Below are positions 15,067-25,861 of a DNA stretch of 64,000 nt, piece by piece. Origin of the DNA: Bacillota bacterium. Its GTDB lineage: Bacteria; Bacillota; UBA4882; UBA10575. The position numbers and the translations under genes are program-made. Each line of letters starts with the position of its first letter. The stretch's first letter is position 1. The stretch is from the NCBI GenBank assembly GCA_012838955.1, contig DUOH01000027.1, positions 1-64,000 on the forward strand, given 5' to 3'. The notes under the pieces are model-generated. The model saw nothing but the letters and a program-made list of their open reading frames with translations, did not search any database and had not been told where the DNA came from.

Positions 15067-16953
15067 TTATATTAATCCAGAAAATGAAGAAAATTCTTGC
15101 CTTAACTGTTTATGCAGTTCATTCAGTAAGAGCAGTTTTTCTTGTAATTCCCCGGAAGAAAGGGGTTTTCCTTCTTTTTCTTCAGCAGTTACGGCAATTT
15201 CTTTTTGTATCTGTTGAATCTCTCTGATTAATTGATTCCGCTTGATCTGGCGGAAGCAACCCTCCAGATCGACCGGTAATGGACTCAATTCGTTCTCCGC
15301 CATTAGCTCCGCAAAGAGGAACCGTAATTCTGGGTTGATTTTGCTCTCTGTCGGCGGCCAGTCGCCGCCCACCTCAGCAATATGTAAGAGGTTGTCAAAC
15401 AAGGCTTCATATTGCTGGTTTGACCACTTGATGCCGGATAACGCTTCATTTATTCGCTCTAAATTATTATTTTCCTGCAAACAGCCTCGTAAAACTTCCC
15501 TCTCCAGCTGAAAATTTGTGGTCTCTCCTTTCGTATTGGACAAAACCCCTGAATTCTGCGTCAGCCGGAAAGAATTATTAGTCTGCGTAAACTCAGGCTT
15601 AGTATACCTCGCTGCCTGCCTAATATCCAATCGTTGCTTATTTTTCCTTAAATTATCCCAAAATCTCCGCCATTCTATATAAATCGCCTCTTCAGAGACG
15701 CCAATCTCTTGAGCCAAAGTCTTAATGTAAGCCTCCCGCGCCACCACACTGTCGACCCTTGCCAGGAGAGGCAGTACTTTCTTTACAGCCTTCGCCTTCC
15801 CTTCGGCGGTTGAGATCTCAGCGTGCTGCAGAAGGTATTCCAGTTTAAAGGAGAAGAGATCTTTGGCTTCCGCGATGGTTTGTACAAAGGCCTCTTTGCC
15901 TTCCCGCTTGATCAAGGTATCCGGATCATCTCCTGCGGGCAGCTTTGCCACCCGGACATCCACCCCTTCTTGCCGTAACAGATCCAACCCGCGGACAGTA
16001 GCGGCCTGACCGGCGGAATCCGCGTCATAGGCGATTACCACTTGTTGTGTATATCGTTTCAAAGTCTTAATTTGATCCCTGGTGAGAGCGGTGCCCAAGG
16101 AAGCCACTACATATTCTATGCCTGCTTGATGGGCCTGAATGACATCTAAATAACCCTCGACGATCACGGCTTTACCTGCCGCCCGAATGGCTTCCCGCGC
16201 CTGGTACAACCCATACAGATACTTGCCTTTATGAAAGACGGGGGTATCCGGAGAATTTAAATACTTAGGTTGTCCTTCCCCCATGATCCGTGCGCCAAAA
16301 GCCGCCGTTTTTCCCTGAGGGGTCATGATCGGAAAGATCAACCGGTCGCGAAAACGGTTATAAAAGCCCTCCGCCCCGCCAATGACTAGGCCGGCTTTTT
16401 CCGCCCTGTCCAGAGAAATCCCCTTCTTGCGCAAAAGTTCCACCAACGCGGTCCAGGAGGGCGGAGCATACCCCAGGAAAAACTCCTCCACCGTCTGGGG
16501 TTTTATCCCTCTTGCCTCCAAATAAGCCCGGGCTTTCCGGCCCATAGCCGGATCGGACAATACTTTCCGATAATAGGCTGCAGCCAAATGATGCAGGCGA
16601 AAGACCCATTCTTGCTCCTGTTTGGCCTTTTTCATGCCGGGTGTTTCCAATGCGGACAGAGAAACGTCCAAATTTGCTCTCTCCGCTAAAAATCGAAGAG
16701 CCTGCGGAAAAGTGAGGTTCTCCAATTGCATAATAAAACTGATCACATCTCCCCCTGCTCCGCAGCCAAAGCAATGATAAAGCTGTTTATCTCTACTCAC
16801 GGTAAAGGAGGGGGTTTTTTCTTGATGAAACGGACAGAGTCCTAGATGAGACCGGCCTCTTTCCTTCAAAGTTACATACTCTGATATTACAGAGACGATC
16901 TCATTATTCCTCTTCACCTCGGCAATAATTTCCTCCTGGTTTAAATGGGCCAT
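15067..16953 (-). CDS. dnaG: DNA primase
   Basis: The 628-aa primase has the CHC2 zinc finger (CPFHQEKTPSFTV and YHCFGCGAGGDVISF). The catalytic TOPRIM core is RLIFPIMTP, then VIVEGYLDVIQAHQAG and the acidic AYDADSAGQAA. A C-terminal domain of about 180 residues contacts DnaB helicase. It makes the RNA primers for DNA replication. I chose the ATG at 16953 because AAGGTG lies six bases upstream; the GTG at 16962 lacks a ribosome site. It is the first gene of the dnaG-rpoD unit, with the rodZ gene further upstream on the same strand behind a terminator. Confidence 0.96.
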   Translation of the reverse strand: MAHLNQEEIIAEVKRNNEIVSVISEYVTLKERGRSHLGLCPFHQEKTPSFTVSRDKQLYHCFGCGAGGDVISFIMQLENLTFPQALRFLAERANLDVSLSALETPGMKKAKQEQEWVFRLHHLAAAYYRKVLSDPAMGRKARAYLEARGIKPQTVEEFFLGYAPPSWTALVELLRKKGISLDRAEKAGLVIGGAEGFYNRFRDRLIFPIMTPQGKTAAFGARIMGEGQPKYLNSPDTPVFHKGKYLYGLYQAREAIRAAGKAVIVEGYLDVIQAHQAGIEYVVASLGTALTRDQIKTLKRYTQQVVIAYDADSAGQAATVRGLDLLRQEGVDVRVAKLPAGDDPDTLIKREGKEAFVQTIAEAKDLFSFKLEYLLQHAEISTAEGKAKAVKKVLPLLARVDSVVAREAYIKTLAQEIGVSEEAIYIEWRRFWDNLRKNKQRLDIRQAARYTKPEFTQTNNSFRLTQNSGVLSNTKGETTNFQLEREVLRGCLQENNNLERINEALSGIKWSNQQYEALFDNLLHIAEVGGDWPPTESKINPELRFLFAELMAENELSPLPVDLEGCFRQIKRNQLIREIQQIQKEIAVTAEEKEGKPLSSGELQEKLLLLNELHKQLRQEFSSFSGLI

Positions 16954-17080
16954 CTTTTTCACCTTAATGATTTGACTTCCAGTTTTTTATTCGCCTTACG
17001 GATCCAATTATCCTCTTTACGTTTTCTTTAAGGCCGAAAAAACCATGATCCCCCTATTTATCTCCGAGAGCCCAAGAGTG

Positions 17081-17102
17081 AAAAAAGCGCTGAAAAGCGC
17101 TT
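17081..17102 (-). terminator. terminator after rodZ
   Basis: On the minus strand AAGCGC and GCGCTT pair (17085-17090 with 17097-17102) across 6 nt and run into T residues at 17081-17086. It separates rodZ from dnaG. Confidence 0.75.
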
Positions 17103-17146
17103 CCCACATCTTAGACGGAGGATTCATCATCCGCATCTGAAAAATT

Positions 17147-18028
17147 CTATTCCTGCCTGTTCACGGAATCCGGTGAAAATTCCAAAGTCTTCACTTCACC
17201 CTCTGCGCCCAGTACCCCCAGATCTTCACCGTTAAAAACCAGCCGTAACCCGCGGGCGTTTCCAATTCGAACCTGCACAGGCCCGGTTAATTTCCACTCC
17301 TGAGTCTCATAGGGACGGAGTGTGCCCTCAAAGATCATCGCCCCGGACTGCTTTTCATAGAGGCCGACCCAAACGGCAGCGCGGGCTTCTGCCAATAACA
17401 CTGGCTGCGCGTCTACTCCCGATTTGGCTCCGCCCTCCGGTTCCCCGTCCTGGCCGGCTAGGGCATCTTCGGTTTGTCCCTCCGAAAGCATAGACACTAT
17501 TTCATCTTCAGCTGCCTCAGAGGCGGTTTCCGTTGGCCGTCGCTGTTCCGCTAAGAACCGGTTATAGATAAACAGCCCACAGGCAAGTAAGACAGCTAAG
17601 ATCAACCCGCCAATGACCAGCTTCAGATATACCCTTTTGCGCAATGGATTCCTTACTTTCTGCTTTTCCACTTTGAAGGGTTGTCCGGGAAGAGGTATTT
17701 CCGGAGGAAGATACCTGGGTGGGAGCGGTCCTTCTTCCGAAGAAAACCTGTCATCCGGCGACTGCTCATCCTCAGGGGACGCCTGGGTTTCCGCAGCCCG
17801 TTTAAGTTCGTAATACTTCTGTAAGACCTCATGTGCATCCAGACCCACCGCGCGGGCAAAATTCATGATAAAGCCCTTCACATAGACCTCGCCGGGTAGT
17901 CTCTGAAAATCCCCTGCTTCGATCGCCTCCAACTGGTCCAGGCGGATCTTGGTCGTCTCATTAATCTCCTCTAAAGAAAGTCCCCTTTTAATTCTGGCCT
18001 CTCGTAGTAAGTGGCCGATTTCTTTCAT
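17147..18028 (-). CDS. rodZ: RodZ-like helix-turn-helix membrane protein
   Basis: The 293-aa protein begins with a Cro/CI-type helix-turn-helix (residues 5-70, LREARIKRGLSLEEINETTKI). A basic, proline-rich linker follows, then one membrane helix (about 134-155, VIGGLILAVLLACGLFIYNRF). A beta-rich DUF4115 domain lies outside (about 210-288). RodZ connects MreB to the elongation complex and so helps set cell shape. Charged spacer residues 160-205 are rich in Glu and Gly. In Firmicutes rodZ often lies downstream of ftsK/spoIIIE, as here. The ATG follows GGGGGT with normal spacing. Confidence 0.9.
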   Translation of the reverse strand: MKEIGHLLREARIKRGLSLEEINETTKIRLDQLEAIEAGDFQRLPGEVYVKGFIMNFARAVGLDAHEVLQKYYELKRAAETQASPEDEQSPDDRFSSEEGPLPPRYLPPEIPLPGQPFKVEKQKVRNPLRKRVYLKLVIGGLILAVLLACGLFIYNRFLAEQRRPTETASEAAEDEIVSMLSEGQTEDALAGQDGEPEGGAKSGVDAQPVLLAEARAAVWVGLYEKQSGAMIFEGTLRPYETQEWKLTGPVQVRIGNARGLRLVFNGEDLGVLGAEGEVKTLEFSPDSVNRQE

Positions 18029-18235
18029 GTCTGTACCCCCTTGGCTGATGACCAGGTCTTTACCTTCTTTTCCAAACCGGACTTTGCTTTTACTATATAT
18101 ATTCCTGACCTCTACTCCGATTCCCTGCCGTCTGATCCCTGATCCCAGGAGGGAAATGCTGGATTGTAAGGCATTTACAATTATAGAATACGCATGCCTC
18201 CACAGTTGCTCCAGTAATGTCTCTTCTGGACCCGG

Positions 18236-20476
18236 TTATTTCTCCGCTTTACCCAACAACTCCGCTAATTTGGGCTGGGTAATCAAAACCTGCCGGGGTT
18301 TGCTTCCCTCATGCGGCCCGACTATACCCCTCTGCTCCATCATATCAACCAACCGGGCCGCTCTGGCGTACCCCACCCGCAGACGACGCTGGAGCACTGA
18401 GGCGGAGGCTTGTCCGTAATCAACCACCAGTTGCACGGCGTCCCAAAACAAATCGTCCTCAACCTCGTTTTCCTTTTTTTTGCTAGCTTGAGGTTGGGCG
18501 TTCACAAAGGCCTCAACATAATCGGGATTTCCCTGACTCTTCCAATGCTCGGTCACGGCCTTGATCTCCTCATCCAAAACCAAGGGTCCCTGGAGGCGTT
18601 GGGGTTTTAAAGAACCCGTCGGCGCGTACAGCATATCACCCCGGCCCAGTAAATGTTCGGCTCCGGCCATATCCAGAATAGTTCTGGAATCAATCTGCGA
18701 GGAGACGGCAAAAGCGATCCTAGACGGGATATTCGCCTTGATTAGGCCGGTAATCACATCCACCGACGGCCTTTGGGTGGCGATCACCAGATGAATGCCG
18801 GTTGCTCTGGCCATCTGGGCTAAACGGCAGATGGAGTCCTCCACTTCGGACGGGGCCACCATCATTAAATCGGCCAGCTCGTCAATGATAACCACCACAT
18901 AAGGCATGGGGTTTTCACCGGCTGACAGGGACTGATTGAACCGCGCCAGATCACGCACGCCACGCTCGGCAAAGATTTTATATCTGGTCTCCATCTCCGT
19001 CACTACCGCTCGTAAGACAGCCGAGGCCTTCTTGGCTTCTGTAACCACGGGCGCGGAAAGATGAGGGATACCGTCATAGACCGAGAGCTCCACCATCTTC
19101 GGATCAATCATGATCATCTTTACCTCCGCGGGTGAAGCTTTATATAACAGGCTCAGGATAAGAGCGCTGAGACAAACACTTTTCCCGGATCCGGTGGCAC
19201 CGGCGATTAACAAGTGGGGCATTTTACCCAAATCAGCGATGACCGGAGCGCCGGCGATATCCACCCCGATCGCCACCCCTAATTTTCCGGTTCCCCAGAA
19301 TTTATTGGTCTGCACCAGTTCCCGGAAGGTAACAATCCGCGGCTCCTGGTTGGGCACTTCAATTCCGATGGCTGCCTTCCCCGGGATGGGCGCTTCAATC
19401 CGCAATCCTCGCGCCGCTAAGGCCAAGGCCAGATCGTTGGCGAGATTTACAATCCTGCTTACCTTTACCCCGGGGGCCGGTTGCAGGTCGTACCTGGTGA
19501 TGACCGGGCCTTGATATACATCGACTACCCTGGCTTCAATCCCAAAAGAAGCTAAGGTCTCTTCGAGCTGCACCGACTGATCCGGGATCTTCCCCCCTCG
19601 CTTGCGGGTGGGCGCTTGCAAAAGTTCAATGGAGGGAAGTTGATACGGACCAAGTTTTCGTCCGCTCGTTCCGGAGATATCTATCGCCACTACCTCTTCG
19701 GGCTCTTTCTCCTTAACCGGACGGACCGGCAAAATCTGTTCTAAAGGGACACTGTTTTGGGGGGATTCCACGCGCGGGCGCGCCGTCGCCCGGGCGGCAG
19801 GCTCCGGCCTGCGCACAGGCTTGCGCTCTTTCTGTGCTCCCGAGGCCTTCCTCCCCTTAAGATGCTTACTAATATTCTTGTGTAATTTATCCGTCATTCC
19901 CCGCACTAGAGAGTAAAGATCCTTGACGAAATCAACCAGCGGTTTATCCAACATCAAGATTAAAGCAGTGAATAAAACCAGGCTCAAAACGACTAACGCG
20001 CCAAAGAAGGAAAAATACCGGTAGATCCAGTACAGGCAGACACTACCGATGATCCCCCCCCCGTCTTCGTAACCTAAGGGAAGCGGTTCGTGGGTCGGCA
20101 GTCCGGCCGTCATATGCATCAACACGATCCCCCATAGGCAAAACAGGGCAAAACCGAAAAATCTGTGGGTCAACATAACTTTTTTAGGGTTGCGCAGAAA
20201 CTGCCACCCAAAAACCAGCAATAAGCAGGAGAGAAAGTAAGAACCCCTGGCGCCCGTGACTGTCAGCAGTACGGAGCGCACGGTTTCACCAAAAGCGCCG
20301 GTCTCTTCCAGAACCTGGGCAAGCAGAGTTAAAACAGCAAAACCCATAATCATGATGCCCATAATTTCTTTTTTTAACTCCCGCACCCGGGGACTGGGTT
20401 CCGGTCGCGGCGTCTTTACCTTCTTGGGTTTCCTCTTTTTCTGCGGAAACCCTAAAAAACTAGCAAGTTTGGGCAT
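18236..20476 (-). CDS. ftsK: FtsK/SpoIIIE-family DNA translocase
   Basis: This 746-aa protein has four to five N-terminal membrane helices (about residues 38-180), a basic and proline-rich linker and the FtsK motor. The Walker A is [12 protein letters not shown] and the Walker B region [14 protein letters not shown]-terminal winged-helix gamma domain ([17 protein letters not shown] onward) reads the polar KOPS/SRS sequences. It pumps chromosomal DNA through a closing septum. In a spore former it may be the SpoIIIE that moves DNA into the forespore; nothing here separates the two roles. The ATG overlaps the stop of the upstream phosphate-transporter gene in TAATG, and AAGGAGGT lies upstream. 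Confidence 0.95.
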   Translation of the reverse strand: MPKLASFLGFPQKKRKPKKVKTPRPEPSPRVRELKKEIMGIMIMGFAVLTLLAQVLEETGAFGETVRSVLLTVTGARGSYFLSCLLLVFGWQFLRNPKKVMLTHRFFGFALFCLWGIVLMHMTAGLPTHEPLPLGYEDGGGIIGSVCLYWIYRYFSFFGALVVLSLVLFTALILMLDKPLVDFVKDLYSLVRGMTDKLHKNISKHLKGRKASGAQKERKPVRRPEPAARATARPRVESPQNSVPLEQILPVRPVKEKEPEEVVAIDISGTSGRKLGPYQLPSIELLQAPTRKRGGKIPDQSVQLEETLASFGIEARVVDVYQGPVITRYDLQPAPGVKVSRIVNLANDLALALAARGLRIEAPIPGKAAIGIEVPNQEPRIVTFRELVQTNKFWGTGKLGVAIGVDIAGAPVIADLGKMPHLLIAGATGSGKSVCLSALILSLLYKASPAEVKMIMIDPKMVELSVYDGIPHLSAPVVTEAKKASAVLRAVVTEMETRYKIFAERGVRDLARFNQSLSAGENPMPYVVVIIDELADLMMVAPSEVEDSICRLAQMARATGIHLVIATQRPSVDVITGLIKANIPSRIAFAVSSQIDSRTILDMAGAEHLLGRGDMLYAPTGSLKPQRLQGPLVLDEEIKAVTEHWKSQGNPDYVEAFVNAQPQASKKKENEVEDDLFWDAVQLVVDYGQASASVLQRRLRVGYARAARLVDMMEQRGIVGPHEGSKPRQVLITQPKLAELLGKAEK

Positions 20477-22206
20477 TAGGAGACCTCCTTTGCCTTCAAG
20501 ATCACCTGTGCGATGTTGGTGGCGTGATCCGCCACCCGTTCCAGATTGGTAGTGATCTCAACATAAATAATGCCCGACCCCGGCCAGCATTTTCCTTGAT
20601 TAAGACGGTTGATATGATTCTGTCTCATCTCTTCCTGGAGTTTGTCGATAACCTCTTCTCTCTCCAAAACCTGCTTGGCTACTTCATAATTATCGTCCTC
20701 CAAAGCCGTGAGGGCTCTTTTGCAGATATCCTCCACTTTACCATAGAGGAGAGTCAATTCATTGACTGCCAGTTCGGAGAAGGGAAGTTTCTCCTCGATC
20801 TTGGCTTCCGCCGATTCGGCAATATTATTGGCGTGATCAGCGATCCGCTCCACGTCATTGACTACATGCATCAAACCCGCTAGATATTGAGATTCGGCCG
20901 GATTGAGCATGCTCCTGGAGAGCAGGGTTGACAGATAGAGGGTGATTTTGTCCTGCAAATCATCGACTAAATCTTCCTTCCGCCGCACTTCATGGACGGA
21001 GGAGAGACTTCCCTTGACAAAAGCAGTCTGGGCCAGGCTCAACATATCCATGGTCAGATCCGCCATGCGCAGTATTTCTTTGCTGGCCAACCGCAAAGCA
21101 ACAGAGGGATTGTGCAACATATTATAGTTCAAGAACTGTGTACCGGTATCTTCTACCCGATTCCCATTACCATTGAAGAACCGGTTCATCACCTTATTAA
21201 CGGGATTCAGAAAAGGAAGCCAGAGCACAGTAAGGAGCAGATTATACAAAGTATGGGCTACCGCGATCTGCCTGGAGATTACCTCAACGCCCTGTGGAAA
21301 GATTCGCGGCGGGGAAAGGAAGAAAAGTTCACTGACCCATTCTCCGAACTGCCATAATATATTAGTCATTAAACCCACTAACTCCCGGAAAGGCGCAAAA
21401 AACATCAGAACTAAAGCAAAAGTAGTCAGGTTCATCAGCCACTGGGCTAAGACCGCCCTTTTGGCTTGAACGCCGCTTTTTAAGGAGACAAACGCCCCTG
21501 TAGCGCAGACCCCCAGATTCGTCCCGAAGACAAATGGCAAAGTGGTGGATAAAGGCAGAAAGGCCGTACGCAGACCGTCCTCAATCACCGGTTGTCCGGC
21601 CAAAGTCTGCAATAAACTGATCGCCGCAGCATTACTCTGTACCAAAGACGAAGCAAGAGCGCCAATGGTGTACCCGATTACCGGCTGGTCGGCAAACTGT
21701 AAAATGGCACCGCGCACCAAGAGATTGCCGGCTAAAGGTTTCAGTACTGAGGTAAAGATGTTGAGGCCGGTAAAGACCAGACCAAACCCTAAAACAGTCT
21801 GTCCCAGATAACGGGTGAGCCTCCGTTTGGCGGAGGAATAAAGTATAAAGCCCAGCCCGACAGCGAGTAGCGGATAATTCTCCAACCGAAAAGTAATTAC
21901 TTGCACGATTAGGGAAAGCCCCAGATTAATACCGAACATCAGGCTGATGGCCTGCTTAAAATGGATTAAACCGGAACCGAGCAGACCAAGGACGAGCACC
22001 ATGGCGGCCCCTCCATCTTGCAAAATTACGGTTAGCAGCAATCCGGCTAAGACGGCTATTACTACATTTTCAGTTGATTCCAAGACCCGGCGGATCTTGT
22101 CCCCGGCGATTCTTTGGAAGCCCCGGCCCATCAGGGACAGGCCAAATAAGAAAAAGCCCAAGCCTCCCACTAGTCCGAAGAATAATTCCTGCGTCAATAC
22201 TTTCAT
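20476..22206 (-). CDS. Na/Pi cotransporter with PhoU-like C-terminal domain
   Basis: The 576-aa protein starts [23 protein letters not shown], behind GGAGGGCGG. The membrane part holds the two family repeats with [16 protein letters not shown] and [13 protein letters not shown], typical of NptA/YjbB-type sodium-phosphate symporters. After about residue 340 a PhoU-like helical domain follows, with [17 protein letters not shown] and [13 protein letters not shown]. The latter motifs bind metal in PhoU proteins and probably regulate transport. A longer reading frame upstream is not supported by a ribosome site. Its stop overlaps the ftsK start, so both may be cotranscribed. Confidence 0.92.
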   Translation of the reverse strand: MKVLTQELFFGLVGGLGFFLFGLSLMGRGFQRIAGDKIRRVLESTENVVIAVLAGLLLTVILQDGGAAMVLVLGLLGSGLIHFKQAISLMFGINLGLSLIVQVITFRLENYPLLAVGLGFILYSSAKRRLTRYLGQTVLGFGLVFTGLNIFTSVLKPLAGNLLVRGAILQFADQPVIGYTIGALASSLVQSNAAAISLLQTLAGQPVIEDGLRTAFLPLSTTLPFVFGTNLGVCATGAFVSLKSGVQAKRAVLAQWLMNLTTFALVLMFFAPFRELVGLMTNILWQFGEWVSELFFLSPPRIFPQGVEVISRQIAVAHTLYNLLLTVLWLPFLNPVNKVMNRFFNGNGNRVEDTGTQFLNYNMLHNPSVALRLASKEILRMADLTMDMLSLAQTAFVKGSLSSVHEVRRKEDLVDDLQDKITLYLSTLLSRSMLNPAESQYLAGLMHVVNDVERIADHANNIAESAEAKIEEKLPFSELAVNELTLLYGKVEDICKRALTALEDDNYEVAKQVLEREEVIDKLQEEMRQNHINRLNQGKCWPGSGIIYVEITTNLERVADHATNIAQVILKAKEVS

Positions 22207-22370
22207 AACCGCCCTCCAAAAAAGTAAATTGCGCACCCTTACACCGAAAGCGCCTCGGTATTCAGGTTTGCGGTACGCGCATTGGCCCACTATACATTAT
22301 TATCTCTTATTCGTGGATCCCTCTTGATCTCCTCTTCTCATCCAAAATCATCAGAGTCATTATAATAAAA

Positions 22371-22394
22371 AAAACCCCTTTGCCAGAGGTTTTT
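22371..22394 (-). terminator. terminator after ylzJ
   Basis: The minus strand reads AAACCTC, loop, AGGGGTTT followed by at least six T. The arm overlaps the last codon of ylzJ. It ends the tepA-ylzJ transcript before the Na/Pi gene. Confidence 0.75.
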
Positions 22395-22614
22395 AATACG
22401 GATTTAACCAAAAGATCATATTTCCCGGACTAAACCGGGGATCCAGATAGTCCTCGGGATCGGTGCTAATCATCCGCACGATCCGGCCTTGACCGGGGCC
22501 ATCCGGGGAAAGCAGCACCCGCTTGCCTTCGACTTCAATCTCGAAAAAGCCCCCATCATCCACGTTCTCTTCCGCCATTACTGCTTCGGGGGGGTAAATT
22601 GTGTACAGAATCAA
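22393..22614 (-). CDS. ylzJ: YlzJ-like protein
   Basis: This 73-aa protein has the YlzJ pattern: an opening MILYTIYPPEAVM, a middle GKRVLLSPDGPG and an ending DPEDYLDPRFSPG with an aromatic-rich tail. The family occurs in spore-forming Firmicutes beside tepA and spoIIIE and has no assigned biochemical role. It is small, hydrophilic and without signal peptide. It lies 56 bp downstream of tepA on the same strand and is followed by a terminator, so the two likely form one transcript. Confidence 0.9.
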   Translation of the reverse strand: MILYTIYPPEAVMAEENVDDGGFFEIEVEGKRVLLSPDGPGQGRIVRMISTDPEDYLDPRFSPGNMIFWLNPY

Positions 22615-22670
22615 CAGTCACCTCTATCTTTCTTTGTTACTTCCTATTTTTTTGGTTTCTCCGCCCGCTC

Positions 22671-23444
22671 TTACTCACCGATTAGCTCCTTTAATTTAGC
22701 CAGCGCGGCGCTGATCCCTCCCACCGCATCGATGAGCCCTTCCTCCACCGCGTCTTTTCCCACTAAAACCGTACCGACATCCCGTACCAAATCTCCGGTA
22801 CGGAACATCAGCTCCCTCAGTCTTTCTTCCCCTATCTGGGAATGCCTGGTAATGAACTTGATTACCCTATCCTGCATCTTTTCCAAATACTCATAGGTCT
22901 GGGGCACCCCAATCACCAACCCGGTCAACCGCAAGGGATGAATAGTCATGGTCGCGGTTTCGGCGATATACGAATACTGGGCCGCGGTGGCAATCGGCAC
23001 CCCGATGGAGTGTCCTCCGCCCAAGACCAAAGAGACCGTGGCTTTGGAGAGACTTTCAATCATTTCCGCAATGGCCAGCCCGGCTTCGACATCGCCACCG
23101 ACGGTATTCAAGATGATCAACAACCCTTTAATGTTTGGATTCTGTTCGATCGCAACCAACTGTGGGATTAAGTGCTCATATTTAGTGGTTTTATTCTTAT
23201 TTGGCAAGATCAGATGTCCCTCAATCTGCCCGACAATCACCATGCAATGTATATTCGAGCCCACCTGGGCCGGAGGGTTCATCTGTCCCAACTGTTTTAT
23301 GCTCTGCAGAGCAACCCGTTGCCTCCGGGTGGAAGGACGACTAGCCTGCCTCCCGTCTGCCGGATCCGGACTCTCTGCCTCTTCCACCTGTGCAATTCCA
23401 GGAGAGAAATAAAGAGACTCTGCGGAGTGAATTTTATACTTCAA
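22671..23444 (-). CDS. tepA: ClpP-fold translocation-enhancing serine protease TepA
   Basis: The 257-aa protein is a ClpP-superfamily peptidase of the TepA type. TepA is proposed in Bacillus to help protein export and spore signal-peptide clearance. It has [17 protein letters not shown], the serine in [15 protein letters not shown] (about residues 140-155) and the histidine in TIHPLRLTG. The start is probably TTG at 23444: GGAGG lies seven bases upstream. A longer reading frame to 23588 adds 48 residues of unconserved, proline/arginine-rich sequence. Residues 15-60 are a charged linker. It leads ylzJ. Confidence 0.88.
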   Translation of the reverse strand: MKYKIHSAESLYFSPGIAQVEEAESPDPADGRQASRPSTRRQRVALQSIKQLGQMNPPAQVGSNIHCMVIVGQIEGHLILPNKNKTTKYEHLIPQLVAIEQNPNIKGLLIILNTVGGDVEAGLAIAEMIESLSKATVSLVLGGGHSIGVPIATAAQYSYIAETATMTIHPLRLTGLVIGVPQTYEYLEKMQDRVIKFITRHSQIGEERLRELMFRTGDLVRDVGTVLVGKDAVEEGLIDAVGGISAALAKLKELIGE

Positions 23445-23772
23445 GTTCTTTCCTCCGTTTGCTGAATTACTCTTCTTCAACCGTCCGTTCTGGATTCGGA
23501 ACGGGCAGTCGCTGAACAAATGGCGCCGGGCGTATGGCGTTACGCAAACAAAAACCAAAAAGCGCTGCAGCGCTCCGCGGCGCTCCACTATAGCCGTTAC
23601 ACTCTATATAGTATGAGTTTCCCCTCCTCCAAAAATACCGGTGGTCTACCATAAAACAAAACCACAGCCCTTGCATATAATGGAGTAACCGGGCGCCAGT
23701 GGTTCGTCACGGCAAAACCCCTCTTTGGCTCCTGGTCTTTTGCCCCAATCCTCCGGAAAGGATGAACCGATC
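23445..23772. promoter_or_regulatory. divergent control region between tepA and rmlA-like gene
   Basis: No gene is supported in this 328-bp gap. A perfect 14-bp palindrome, AGCGCTGCAGCGCT, lies at 23561-23574. A TATAAT at 23676-23681 on the plus strand lacks a good -35 (AAAACA at 17 bp), so it is only a weak promoter candidate for the sugar gene. TATATAGT near 23608 may serve the same purpose. Confidence 0.4.
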
Positions 23773-24885
23773 TTGAAAGCTCTGCTTCTGTGCGGCGGAG
23801 AAGGAACCAGACTCCGCCCGTTCACCCATACCAGACCCAAACAACTTTTTCCGCTGGCCAACAAGGCAATCCTCTTTTATATCCTGGAGTATTTAGCCTC
23901 CTCCCCCATCCGGGAGGTGGTCATGATCACCGGAACAACCGGTGCGCAGATCAGAGCAGCAGTGGGTAACGGCGAAAAGTGGGGACTACACATTACCTAT
24001 GTTGAACAACCTCAACCCCTGGGCCTTGCCCACACCGTACTCCTCGCTGAAGAAGCCTTGGGCGCCGAGGCTTTCATGATGTATCTGGGCGACAATTTAC
24101 TGGAGGAACCCTTATCCGACATTGTTCAGGCGTTTTCCCGAAATTACGCGGCAGGCCGCCTTGATGAACTGGTCCTGGTTCATGAGGTAAAAAACCCCAG
24201 CCAGTTTGGAGTGGCGGAGATCCGAGAGGACAGAGTAATTAAGGTAATCGAAAAGCCGGAAGCGCCCTCGAGCAATCTGGCCTTAGCCGGGATCTACTTC
24301 TTTTCACCGGAGATCTATAACTCGGTGCGGAAGATCTCCCCCTCCGCCCGGGGTGAACTGGAGATTACCGATGCAATTCAGGATCTGATTAACCGGGGGC
24401 AGACCGTGGGATACCGGAGACTGAAAGGTTGGTGGAAGGACACCGGGTCTCCGGAAGAACTGCTCAGCGCACAGAAGTTACTGCTTAGGCAGGAAAAAAA
24501 GGAGATCCGGGGTGAGCTGTTTCGCTCCCATATCACAGGCCGGATTCAACTGGGCGCCAATTCCATCGTGGAAAACTCCCGGCTGAAAGGGCCGGTCTGC
24601 ATCGGCGCCGATTGCCGTATCAAAGACGCGGTGCTCGGACCCTTCCTTTCCGTGGGAGACCGGGTCGAGATCGATCGGGCGGAGGTGAAAAAGTCCATTC
24701 TCCTGCCAGGCTGCAGAGTGGAGAACCTCTCCCTCACCGACAGCATTCTGGGTGAACGTTCCCGGGCTTCCGCCCCCCGGCCCGCCTCCCCGGAGGCACC
24801 CGGGTTCCCCCACCGCCTGCTGTTAGGTGACGACTCTTCTGTTGAGCTACAGGCAAAGCGCGCGCAAAAGGCCGGGTATGATTAA
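23773..24885 (+). CDS. glucose-1-phosphate thymidylyltransferase-like nucleotidyltransferase
   Basis: This is a long-form RmlA-type sugar-phosphate nucleotidyltransferase of 370 aa. The N-terminus has LLCGGEGTRLRPFTHTRPKQL with the signature GGxGTRLRP and catalytic lysine. The core (about 1-240) is the Rossmann-like nucleotidyl domain with YLGDNLLE. Residues about 250-345 form left-handed beta-helix repeats (IQLGANSIV, GPVCIGADCRI, VEIDRAEV). It would make a dTDP- or UDP-hexose for the glycan genes that follow. The start is TTG at 23773, since the protein family begins MKALILAGG; a longer in-frame ATG at 23725 adds 16 non-family residues. The C-terminal 25 residues are low-complexity. Confidence 0.85.
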   Translation: MKALLLCGGEGTRLRPFTHTRPKQLFPLANKAILFYILEYLASSPIREVVMITGTTGAQIRAAVGNGEKWGLHITYVEQPQPLGLAHTVLLAEEALGAEAFMMYLGDNLLEEPLSDIVQAFSRNYAAGRLDELVLVHEVKNPSQFGVAEIREDRVIKVIEKPEAPSSNLALAGIYFFSPEIYNSVRKISPSARGELEITDAIQDLINRGQTVGYRRLKGWWKDTGSPEELLSAQKLLLRQEKKEIRGELFRSHITGRIQLGANSIVENSRLKGPVCIGADCRIKDAVLGPFLSVGDRVEIDRAEVKKSILLPGCRVENLSLTDSILGERSRASAPRPASPEAPGFPHRLLLGDDSSVELQAKRAQKAGYD

Positions 24886-24898
24886 CCTCATGAATTGA

Positions 24899-24958
24899 GG
24901 GGTCTCTTCCCGTACAGCCCACCCTAAAGCCGGAGACGGTAAGTAGAAGAGAGACCCC
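24899..24958 (+). other. long-range stem-loop after rmlA-like gene
   Basis: GGGGTCTCT (24899-24907) pairs perfectly with AGAGACCCC (24950-24958); the loop is 42 nt. A smaller CCTCA...TGAGG palindrome just before (24886-24900) overlaps the arm. No T-run follows, so it may stabilise the upstream mRNA or regulate the next gene. Confidence 0.4.
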
Positions 24959-25070
24959 GGTAAATAAGGCTGATTCCGCGGCAGTGGAGGATCTGCGTTT
25001 GGACCGGCTCAAACACGGGTGCACCGCGCCGGTGAAGAGATCATTAAGAATTGAGCAAAGGAGAAACGCT

Positions 25071-25808
25071 GTGACCTACACGACTGATCTGATTATCGTT
25101 AATTTCAACACCAAAGCCTACTTGGCCGCCTGTGTGGAGAGTATCAAGGAACACACCCTCCCACCGGATTACCGGCTCACTATTGTTGACAACGCCAGCA
25201 CTGACGGGAGCATTGAGTATATCCGCGCCCTACCGGGGATTACCGCCGTCTTTAACTCCAAGAATACCGGGTATGCGGCAGCCTGTAATCTGGGGATTAA
25301 AAAAGGAAACGGCAGATTCATCTTCCTCCTCAACAGTGACCTGGTGATGACTGCGGGCTGGCTCCCTCCCTTACTCAAAACTTTGGCCGACCCGGAAGTA
25401 GCCGTCGTCGGGCCCAGACTGGTCAACCCCGGGGGTTTCCTGGTCGGTGTAGGTGTGGTGGGCGCCGATGAGCATCCGGTCCTCCGCGGCTGGGCCGAAC
25501 CGGATGAACCCCATCGGTATGCGGAATATACCGACTGTATCAGTGTATGCGGCGCTTGCCTGGGCATAAAACGTGAACTCCTGCCGGAACTCGGCTACTT
25601 TGATGAAAATTACTTTCATTACTTTGAAGAGACTGATTACTGTTATAATGCGCGTTTACACGGATATAAAGTCGTCTACTGTCCAGAGAGTAAGGTGATT
25701 CACAGATATAACGGTAGTTGCCGAAACCAGAGAAGACTACAGGAGTATTTTAAAAAGAGCGAAGCTTATTTTAGGCAAAAATGGCGTTTACCGCCGACGG
25801 ATCTTTGA
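25071..25808 (+). CDS. glycosyltransferase family 2 (WbbL-like)
   Basis: The 245-aa protein has the GT2 GT-A fold: IIVNFNTKAYLAACVESI at the start, IVDNASTDGSIEYI (about 43-56), then a donor/metal motif LNSDL near residue 90. GYFDENYFHYFEETDYCYNARLHG follows (about 183-207), typical of rhamnosyl- and dTDP-sugar transferases. The start is GTG at 25071, with AAAGGAG seven bases upstream. It is the first of three plus-strand glycosyltransferases in tight order. The acceptor is unknown; the dTDP-sugar could come from the preceding nucleotidyltransferase (inference). Confidence 0.9.
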   Translation: MTYTTDLIIVNFNTKAYLAACVESIKEHTLPPDYRLTIVDNASTDGSIEYIRALPGITAVFNSKNTGYAAACNLGIKKGNGRFIFLLNSDLVMTAGWLPPLLKTLADPEVAVVGPRLVNPGGFLVGVGVVGADEHPVLRGWAEPDEPHRYAEYTDCISVCGACLGIKRELLPELGYFDENYFHYFEETDYCYNARLHGYKVVYCPESKVIHRYNGSCRNQRRLQEYFKKSEAYFRQKWRLPPTDL

Positions 25809-25861
25809 CTCCCTCTGTATCGGCAGGCCTTCGCCATCAGGTGACAACTTGAGGTGATGAA

